From JAQBDA01 sp032124675 (GTDB lineage Bacteria; Chloroflexota; Anaerolineae; Anaerolineales; UBA4823), in contig JAQBDA010000171.1 in assembly GCA_032124675.1 (NCBI GenBank), forward strand, positions 1 to 8,057: DNA of 8,057 bases, given 5' to 3'. The notes beneath the pieces were generated by a model. The model searched no databases and was not told the DNA's origin. It saw only the letters and a list, made by a program, of their open reading frames with translations. A program made the translations under genes and the position numbers. Position 1 is the first letter of the stretch. Each line of letters opens with the position of its first letter. Positions 1-5,199 of the stretch are shown here, piece after piece.

Positions 1-12
1 GGTTAATTAACC
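1..12. promoter_or_regulatory. 12-bp perfect palindrome, candidate repressor operator
   Basis: GGTTAATTAACC reads identically on both strands. It lies immediately downstream of the predicted start point (about position 13) of the leftward promoter at 20-48, covering roughly +2 to +13 of that transcript. This is a classic site for a dimeric repressor. The operator role is inferred from symmetry and position only. The palindrome may extend beyond the left edge, which cannot be checked here. Confidence 0.35.
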
Positions 13-19
13 TAATGGT

Positions 20-48
20 ATAATATCGTCTATTGTTCAATTTGTCAA
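20..48 (-). promoter_or_regulatory. Sigma70-type promoter pointing left, for a gene outside the window
   Basis: On the minus strand a perfect TTGACA (plus positions 43-48) is followed by exactly 17 bases and then TATTAT (plus positions 20-25, five of six bases of the -10 consensus). The predicted start is near position 13. No leftward coding sequence begins inside the window, so the target gene must lie beyond the left edge, divergent to the transaldolase gene. The same bases also contain an extended -10 (TGGTATAAT, 16-24) reading rightward, but its -35 would fall outside the window. The leftward reading is better supported because both hexamers and the spacer fit. Confidence 0.55.
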
Positions 49-64
49 GCAATTTATACAAATT
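39..64. repeat. 7-bp inverted repeat over the -35 of the leftward promoter
   Basis: AATTTGT (39-45) and ACAAATT (58-64) are exact inverted copies separated by 12 bases, so their centres are 19 bases apart, about two helical turns. The left arm overlaps the -35 hexamer (43-48) of the leftward promoter. This geometry fits a dimeric regulator, but in such AT-rich sequence a 7-bp match could arise by chance. Confidence 0.25.
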
Positions 65-221
65 AGGTCAATATACTAACATTTTCGCAGCGGGGAACGA
101 CCGGATACTTGTAGGCCGATTCAGCGATCAATTGCGGGGACAGCGATTACAAAGGTAATAATAGATGATTTGGGCACATCCTCACTTCTAGAACTTTACT
201 TGATACACTCTAGATTAGTTC
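65..221. other. Non-coding leader region with two short direct repeats
   Basis: No convincing gene is seen. CAGCGAT occurs at 122-128 and 141-147 (19 bases apart), and GCGGGGA at 90-96 and 134-140 (44 bases apart). A run of three stop codons (TAATAATAG) sits at 156-164. TTGATA at 200-205 resembles a -35 but has no -10 partner at a suitable distance. I cannot assign a riboswitch or small RNA to this stretch. Confidence 0.3.
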
Positions 222-262
222 AGGGTTGTTTTTTGGCGACTCCGCCGCCAAAAAACAACCCT
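222..262. repeat. Perfect 17-bp inverted repeat with 7-base loop
   Basis: Bases 222-238 and 246-262 are exact reverse complements, with ACTCCGC (239-245) as the loop. Each arm carries a T6 or A6 run between a GGGTTG-type base and a GGCG/CGCC top. As DNA it could extrude a cruciform; as RNA it would form a long hairpin. It is not a classical intrinsic terminator: neither side is followed by a T tract (TAAAACC on the right; GAACTAATC on the minus strand). It lies about 40 bases upstream of the likely promoter of the transaldolase/isomerase gene. Possible roles are a protein-binding site, a structured end for an incoming transcript, or a small palindromic repeat element. Confidence 0.75.
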
Positions 263-299
263 AAAACCTCTCACTCGTCTTAATCCCGAGAAGAATCCT

Positions 300-329
300 T
301 TTATATGGCGCACAATGAGTTGGTAAAAT
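300..329 (+). promoter_or_regulatory. Probable promoter of the transaldolase/isomerase gene
   Basis: TTTATA (300-305, four of six matches to the -35 consensus) is followed by an 18-base spacer and TAAAAT (324-329, five of six matches to the -10). The predicted start, near 336, would give a leader of about 20 bases containing the GGAGG ribosome binding site. The overlapping TATACA (329-334) could be an alternative -10 but lacks a -35. The match is moderate. Confidence 0.35.
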
Positions 330-344
330 ATACAATTGGAACAC

Positions 345-349
345 GGAGG
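345..349 (+). promoter_or_regulatory. Ribosome binding site for the gene at 355
   Basis: GGAGG lies five bases before the ATG at 355-357. It is a strong Shine-Dalgarno match and fixes this start. Confidence 0.8.
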
Positions 350-354
350 CACGA

Positions 355-3162
355 ATGGCAAAACTACACGATCTGGCAGAACTGGGACAGGCGATCTGGC
401 TGGATTACATCCAGCGGTCGTTTATTAAATCCGGTGAGCTTCAAAAATTAATCGATATTGGGCTGCGAGGCATGACGTCCAACCCCACGATTTTCGAAAA
501 AGCCATCGCGGGCAGTGCTGGATATGACAATGAAATCAAAGAACTCTCTGCAAAGAGCCTACCTACGCAAGAGATATACGAAACGCTGGCGATCGCCGAT
601 ATTCGTCTGGCAGCCGACCAGCTGAGACCGGTATATGAGAACAGCGGCGGAACAGACGGGTACGTCAGCCTGGAAGTCAACCCCGAGCTGGGGCGCGACA
701 CAAAGGGCACCCTGTCCGAAGCCAGGCGCTTATGGTCGCAGGTCGAGCGTCCAAACCTGATGATCAAGATCCCGGCTACAAAAGAGGGATTGCCGGCGAT
801 CAGCCAGGCTATCGCCAGCGGGATCAATGTCAATGTGACCCTGATCTTCTCACTGGAACGCTACGCCGAGGTGATGGAGTCGTATCTGGCGGGACTCGAA
901 TTCCGTATTCAGGCAGGGGAAGCGGTCGACCAGATCGCATCGGTAGCCTCCTTCTTCGTATCCCGGCTGGATAGCAAGATCGATAAACAATTAGCCCTGA
1001 TCATCGAACAGGAAGGTGCCGGAGCTGCCCTTGCTGCCCGACTGCAGGGACGGGCTGCGGTGAACAACGCCAGACTTGCCTATCAAAAGTTTCGAGGAAT
1101 CTTCGAAGGCCAGAGGTTCAAGGCGCTGGCGCAGCGCGGCGCTCGCATACAACGCCCGCTGTGGGCTTCCACCAGCACCAAGAACCCGGCTTACCCAGAC
1201 ATCCTTTACGTCCAGGAGCTGATCGGAGCGCATACGGTCAATACGCTGCCGCAGAACACCATTGAAGCATTCCTCGACCATGGTGTTGTAAAAGCTACCA
1301 TCGAGTCGGATGTCGATCGCGCCGCTGAGGAGATCGACGCGCTGAGCCAGCTCGGCATCTCGATGGAAGACGTCACACAGGAGCTGGAAGACGAAGGCGT
1401 GGCATCCTTCGCCCGTTCGTACCACGAGCTGCTGCAGAGCATCCAGGAGAAGCAGGCCGCCCTCGCTGCCAGCCAGACTCCTTTCCAGGCGCACCTGGGC
1501 AGCTACCAATCAGAGATTACAGGAGCGCTTGAGCAGCTGGCACGTGAAGATATCCTCAGGCGCATCTGGAAGCAAGACCACACCGTTTGGAAGACCGATC
1601 CCACACAGATCAGTGACCGGTTGGGCTGGTTGTACATTGCCGAAGAGATGCCAGGCTGCACCCGCCAGATGGAGGCAGTGGCATTTGGGGTGCAGGCTGC
1701 CGGATACCAGCAGGTTGTGCTTCTCGGGATGGGCGGTTCCAGCCTGGCTCCCGAGGTGTTTGCCAACACGTTCGGCAGTGCGGCAGGGTTCCCACAGTTG
1801 AGTGTCCTGGATACGACCGACCCGGCCGGCATTCTGGCTCTGGACTCACAGCTGGACTATGCGAAAACCTTGTTTATTGTCTCCAGCAAGTCCGGCGGCA
1901 CCGAAGAGACTCTGTCCCTGTTTAAGTATTTCTACGGGCAGGTGCTGAGCAGCCTGGGGAAAGCCAGTGCCGGAGAGCATTTCATTGCCATTACAGACCC
2001 TGGCAGCAGGCTGGCTGATATCGCCGGCAGTCTGAAATTCCGGTCGCTCTTCCTCAATGACCCGAATATCGGCGGTCGCTACTCCGCTCTCTCCTATTTC
2101 GGTCTGCTGCCCGCTGCGTTGATCGGCCTGGACCTTGACCGGCTGCTTAGCAGTGCCGGGGAGATGGCTTCGACCTGCTCGGCAGCTGCGCCTGTCAATG
2201 CCAATCCCGCAGCCTGGCTTGGAGCGATACTGGGCAGGCTGGCACTATCGGGACGGGATAAGCTGACCTTTATACTCTCTCCGCGCATCGCCAGTTTTGG
2301 AGATTGGGTCGAACAGCTGATCGCCGAAAGCACCGGCAAAGAAGGCCAAGGCATCTTTCCGGTTGTCGGTGAAGCGTTTTCAGAGCCGGGTGCCTACTCT
2401 GCAGACCGGCTGTTTGTCAGTCTCTCTCTGACAGGTGAGGAGCCGGACAGCGCTGCCCTGGACGACCTCCGGGCAGCTGGTCACCCCATACTGAGGTTTG
2501 AGATCGATGACGTGTACGACCTGGGCGGTCAATTCTTCCTGTGGGAGCTTGCAACCGCAATCGCCGGATATTTCCTTGGGATCAACCCGTTCGACCAGCC
2601 AAATGTCGAAGCCGCCAAGCAAAGCGCCCGCCAGATGATGACCGGCTACAAGGAAACCGGTGCGCTGCCCATACAAACCCCTGCCCTGCAAGCAGCAGGG
2701 ATCAGCGTGTACGGGGCTGTGGAATCTGAAACACCGGACGCTGCATTGACAGAATTTATCTCCCAGGCAAATCCCGGAGATTATATCGCCCTGCAGGCAT
2801 TCCTCCAGCCAAGCGAATCAACAACTGCCCTGCTGCAGGAGCTGCGGAGCATGCTCCGCCAACGCACGCGCCTGGCAGGCTCATTAGGCTACGGACCGCG
2901 CTATCTGCACTCCACGGGACAGCTCCACAAGGGCGACAGGGGCAACGGCCTGTTCATCCAGTTCAGCGAGGATGGCGGACCGCTGCTGCCAATCCCTGAT
3001 GATCTCAACTCGCCCGATTCCTCGATCTCTTTCGGCACCCTGAAGATGGCCCAGGCACTGGGCGACAACCAGGCACTGCAGGACGCCGGGCGGCGGGTAA
3101 TCCGCTTCCACCTGGATGACATTGACGCCATCAGGAGACTCCTCGTTGACCTGGGCAGTTGA
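355..3162 (+). CDS. Bifunctional transaldolase / glucose-6-phosphate isomerase (Tal-Pgi fusion)
   Basis: A 935-residue cytosolic fusion enzyme. The transaldolase half (about residues 1-370) moves a dihydroxyacetone unit from sedoheptulose-7-P to glyceraldehyde-3-P. It shows LDYIQR with Asp17, the signature GMTSNPTIFEKA (39-50), SLEVNPELGRD, the Schiff-base lysine Lys138 in LMIKIPAT, and the block STSTKNPAYPDILYV followed by GAHTVNTLP. The isomerase half (about 385-935) interconverts fructose-6-P and glucose-6-P. It shows GMGGSSLAPE (458-467), the phosphate-binding SKSGGTEET (511-519), GGRYS (573-577), the probable catalytic base Glu658 in EQLIAESTGK, and the conserved lysine Lys859 in STGQLHKG. 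The product of the first half is the substrate of the second, so the fusion joins the non-oxidative pentose phosphate pathway to glycolysis/gluconeogenesis. Both active sites look intact and the length fits a full fusion. The start is supported by GGAGG at 345-349. The stop overlaps the next gene, suggesting one operon. Such fusions are known in scattered bacterial groups. Confidence 0.95.
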   Translation: MAKLHDLAELGQAIWLDYIQRSFIKSGELQKLIDIGLRGMTSNPTIFEKAIAGSAGYDNEIKELSAKSLPTQEIYETLAIADIRLAADQLRPVYENSGGTDGYVSLEVNPELGRDTKGTLSEARRLWSQVERPNLMIKIPATKEGLPAISQAIASGINVNVTLIFSLERYAEVMESYLAGLEFRIQAGEAVDQIASVASFFVSRLDSKIDKQLALIIEQEGAGAALAARLQGRAAVNNARLAYQKFRGIFEGQRFKALAQRGARIQRPLWASTSTKNPAYPDILYVQELIGAHTVNTLPQNTIEAFLDHGVVKATIESDVDRAAEEIDALSQLGISMEDVTQELEDEGVASFARSYHELLQSIQEKQAALAASQTPFQAHLGSYQSEITGALEQLAREDILRRIWKQDHTVWKTDPTQISDRLGWLYIAEEMPGCTRQMEAVAFGVQAAGYQQVVLLGMGGSSLAPEVFANTFGSAAGFPQLSVLDTTDPAGILALDSQLDYAKTLFIVSSKSGGTEETLSLFKYFYGQVLSSLGKASAGEHFIAITDPGSRLADIAGSLKFRSLFLNDPNIGGRYSALSYFGLLPAALIGLDLDRLLSSAGEMASTCSAAAPVNANPAAWLGAILGRLALSGRDKLTFILSPRIASFGDWVEQLIAESTGKEGQGIFPVVGEAFSEPGAYSADRLFVSLSLTGEEPDSAALDDLRAAGHPILRFEIDDVYDLGGQFFLWELATAIAGYFLGINPFDQPNVEAAKQSARQMMTGYKETGALPIQTPALQAAGISVYGAVESETPDAALTEFISQANPGDYIALQAFLQPSESTTALLQELRSMLRQRTRLAGSLGYGPRYLHSTGQLHKGDRGNGLFIQFSEDGGPLLPIPDDLNSPDSSISFGTLKMAQALGDNQALQDAGRRVIRFHLDDIDAIRRLLVDLGS
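3133..3137 (+). promoter_or_regulatory. Ribosome binding site inside the end of tal-pgi, deciding the ABC gene start
   Basis: AGGAG lies eight bases before a TTG at 3146-3148 that is in frame with the ABC transporter. The more upstream in-frame ATG at 3116 has no Shine-Dalgarno-like sequence before it and would add ten residues (MTLTPSGDSS) that resemble no NBD sequence. The TTG start gives a 17-base overlap with the upstream gene, which fits translational coupling. Confidence 0.6.
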
Positions 3163-5041
3163 AACCGACGCCCTCACCAAAAGGTTTCCCAAGTCGACCG
3201 GCTGGCGAGGACTGATATCGCCGGCAGGTCTTTCATACCCGGCAGTCGACCGGGTCTCGCTCCAGATAAGACAGGGGGAATTATTCGGCTTGCTCGGGGT
3301 CAACGGGGCCGGGAAGACCACCCTGATCAAGATGCTCAGCACCCTGATCGAGCCAACCTCCGGCTCAGCTCGGGTGAACGGGTATGACCTGAGCCAGGAT
3401 GCAGCCATCAAGAACAGCATCGGACTGGTCACAAGCGACGAGCGCAGCTTCTACTGGCGGTTGAGCGGGCTACAGAACCTGGAGTTCTTCGCCAGCCTGT
3501 ACGGCCTGCCGCCAGACAGACTCCACGATCGGGTGGAGCACGTCCTGGAACAGGTTGAGCTGCAGGATGCCGCGCAGGACCGCTTCCTGACCTACTCGAC
3601 CGGCACTCGCCAGCGCTTATCAATCGCCCGGGCACTGCTCAACCAACCAAAACTGCTGTTCCTGGACGAACCTACCAAGGGTATTGACCCGCTGGTCACA
3701 CGTCATCTGCAGAATTTCATCCGAGAGGACCTGGTTGAGCGCCTGGGGATGACCGTGCTGCTGACCACCCACGACCTGCGGGAAGCAGAACAGCTCTGCG
3801 ACAGGATCGCCATCATCCACCACGGACTGATCCAGACAGTGGGCAGCCTGGATGATCTGAGGCAGACGTTCACGCTGGGGCACAGATATATCATCCTGGT
3901 CAGAGAGCTGGCCGAACATACTCGTCTCCTTCTGGAAGAGCAAATCCCAGGAGTGGAGATCGAGACGAATTCCACGACCTCAGACGGACAGAAAAACGAC
4001 ATCCTTCTCACCGGCGCAGGCGATGAGCCGGTGCTCAACCAGGCCATCGATCTGCTGCGAGCTGAAGGGACTGCAATTCTGTCTGCATCATCCAGCCAGA
4101 CCACACTGGAGGAAATCTTCAGCTACCATGCCCGGCAGCCGGGGGAAGAACGTCCTCCACCAGATGGGATTGGCGCCAGTACCGGCGACACTGGCTCTGG
4201 CATAGGTAAAACCGAACAGGCGAGTTCCGTCCCCTTCCGGCAGGTGCTGCCGGCTTTCTTGCGACGAGATTTCATGCAGGAAGCCAGCTACCGCCTGGCC
4301 TTCCTGCTGCAATTTTTCAATATCTTTTTCTCGGTCTTGATCTTTTACTTCATCTCCGAGATGTTGGGCGAAGCGGCCGCGCCGTATCTGACCGAATACG
4401 GGGGCGATTACTTCAGTTTCGTGCTGATCGGGATCGCGTTCTTGGGGTACTTCAGCACCGGTCTATCCAGCTTCGCCAGCAGCCTGCGCCATTCACAAAC
4501 CACCGGCACCCTGGAAGCCATGCTCACCACTCCGACCAGCCTGTCGGCAATAATCCTGGCATCGTCCTTGTGGGATTATCTGGTAACCACCCTGCGGGTG
4601 CTGGTCTACCTGGCAGTGGGCGTGCTGCTTCTGCGCGCCGATATCCAGAACGGCAACTACCTGGCAGCACTGCTGATTATCGTACTGACCGTGGTGACTG
4701 CCAGCAGCCTGGGGATCATCGCCGCCAGCTTTATCATGGTGACCAAGCGCGGCGACCCGATCCAGTGGGGGGTCAGTGCATTGAATGGCCTGTTAGGAGG
4801 AGTTTACTACCCTGTCGCAATCCTGCCAGCCGGTCTGGCCGCGCTGTCGCGCCTGCTGCCGATCACCTACTCTCTGCACGCCATGCGCCTTGCGCTGCTG
4901 ACCGGCGCTTCTTGGAGCCAGCTTGCCCCCGATATCCTCGCTCTGGTGATCTTTTCAATCATCCTGCTGCCGCTAAGCCTGGTAGTGTTCCGCTTTGCTG
5001 TGCACCGGGCGAAGGTTGAAGGCAGTCTGACACATTATTGA
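3146..5041 (+). CDS. ABC-2 type exporter, ATPase and permease fused in one chain
   Basis: From the TTG at 3146 the protein has 631 residues (641 if the ATG at 3116 is used). Numbering here is from TTG. The ATP-binding domain (about 1-235) has Walker A GVNGAGKTT (51-59), the signature region TYSTGTRQRLSIARAL (149-164), Walker B LLFLDEPT (170-177) and the switch histidine in LLTTHD (His209). YSTGxRQ in place of LSGGQ is usual for this exporter subfamily. A regulatory extension (about 240-330) and a hydrophilic Gly/Pro-rich linker (about 330-365) follow. The ABC-2 permease domain (about 366-631) has about six hydrophobic segments and the block TGTLEAMLTTPTSL (453-466) typical of these permeases. 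Usually the two halves are separate genes; here one chain would form a homodimeric pump in the cytoplasmic membrane. The substrate cannot be read from sequence; drugs, lipids or polysaccharides are all possible. The gene overlaps the end of tal-pgi by 17 bases. Function as an exporter is firm, specificity unknown. Confidence 0.9.
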   Translation: MTWAVETDALTKRFPKSTGWRGLISPAGLSYPAVDRVSLQIRQGELFGLLGVNGAGKTTLIKMLSTLIEPTSGSARVNGYDLSQDAAIKNSIGLVTSDERSFYWRLSGLQNLEFFASLYGLPPDRLHDRVEHVLEQVELQDAAQDRFLTYSTGTRQRLSIARALLNQPKLLFLDEPTKGIDPLVTRHLQNFIREDLVERLGMTVLLTTHDLREAEQLCDRIAIIHHGLIQTVGSLDDLRQTFTLGHRYIILVRELAEHTRLLLEEQIPGVEIETNSTTSDGQKNDILLTGAGDEPVLNQAIDLLRAEGTAILSASSSQTTLEEIFSYHARQPGEERPPPDGIGASTGDTGSGIGKTEQASSVPFRQVLPAFLRRDFMQEASYRLAFLLQFFNIFFSVLIFYFISEMLGEAAAPYLTEYGGDYFSFVLIGIAFLGYFSTGLSSFASSLRHSQTTGTLEAMLTTPTSLSAIILASSLWDYLVTTLRVLVYLAVGVLLLRADIQNGNYLAALLIIVLTVVTASSLGIIAASFIMVTKRGDPIQWGVSALNGLLGGVYYPVAILPAGLAALSRLLPITYSLHAMRLALLTGASWSQLAPDILALVIFSIILLPLSLVVFRFAVHRAKVEGSLTHY

Positions 5042-5056
5042 TCAAACCATAGGTGT

Positions 5057-5087
5057 ATCAGGAATCAGGGAATAAGGTAATCAGGTT
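5057..5087. repeat. Degenerate 7-8 bp tandem repeat between convergent genes
   Basis: Four imperfect units follow one another: ATCAGGA, ATCAGGGA, ATAAGGTA and ATCAGGTT. The exact core ATCAGG occurs at 5057-5062, 5064-5069 and 5080-5085. The array begins 15 bases after the stop of the ABC gene. No function can be assigned; short arrays like this can arise by slippage. Confidence 0.5.
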
Positions 5088-5094
5088 AGTGCTA

Positions 5095-5151
5095 GGGCAT
5101 TTGGGGGGAGGTTGGGGGTGTTTGAACAGCCGTTGCCCCATTAGCAACCCC
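5095..5151. other. G-rich, hairpin-capable stretch between convergent stop codons
   Basis: The plus strand has G runs at 5095-5097, 5103-5108 and 5114-5118, then C-rich sequence at 5136-5139 and 5148-5151. GTTGC (5132-5136) and GCAAC (5144-5148) form a perfect 5-bp stem with a 7-base loop. Alternatively, GGG (5106-5108), GTTG (5111-5114) and GGGG (5115-5118) can pair with CCC (5149-5151), CAAC (5145-5148) and CCCC (5136-5139), making a longer bulged hairpin. No T tract follows on either strand, so it is not a standard intrinsic terminator. It may still separate the two convergent transcripts. The whole gap 5042-5199 shows no gene. Confidence 0.3.
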
Positions 5152-5199
5152 TTGATTCCGAGCACTGAATAATTTCTAGTGGAAATAAGGAAGAACAAG

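Noticed and set aside
16..24. Rightward extended -10 (TGGTATAAT)
   Set aside because: Its -35 would lie outside the window, and the same bases are better explained as the -10 of the leftward TTGACA-17-TATTAT promoter; kept only as an alternative.
33..158. Small plus-strand reading frame from TTG 33 to the TAA at 156, about 41 codons
   Set aside because: No ribosome binding site, non-ATG start, no recognisable product; an in-frame stop at 21-23 rules out the tail of a longer gene.
222..262. Intrinsic terminator
   Set aside because: The stem is strong but no T tract follows it on either strand.
80..283. Plus-strand open frame across the leader and hairpin
   Set aside because: No good start codon or ribosome binding site; the encoded string crosses the inverted repeat and looks random.
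991..1509. 172-codon minus-strand frame inside tal-pgi
   Set aside because: Antisense to conserved transaldolase sequence with catalytic motifs; no independent support.
3116..3145. ATG start of the ABC gene at 3116
   Set aside because: No Shine-Dalgarno before it, a larger overlap with tal-pgi, and extra residues that do not resemble the family; TTG 3146 has a well-spaced AGGAG.
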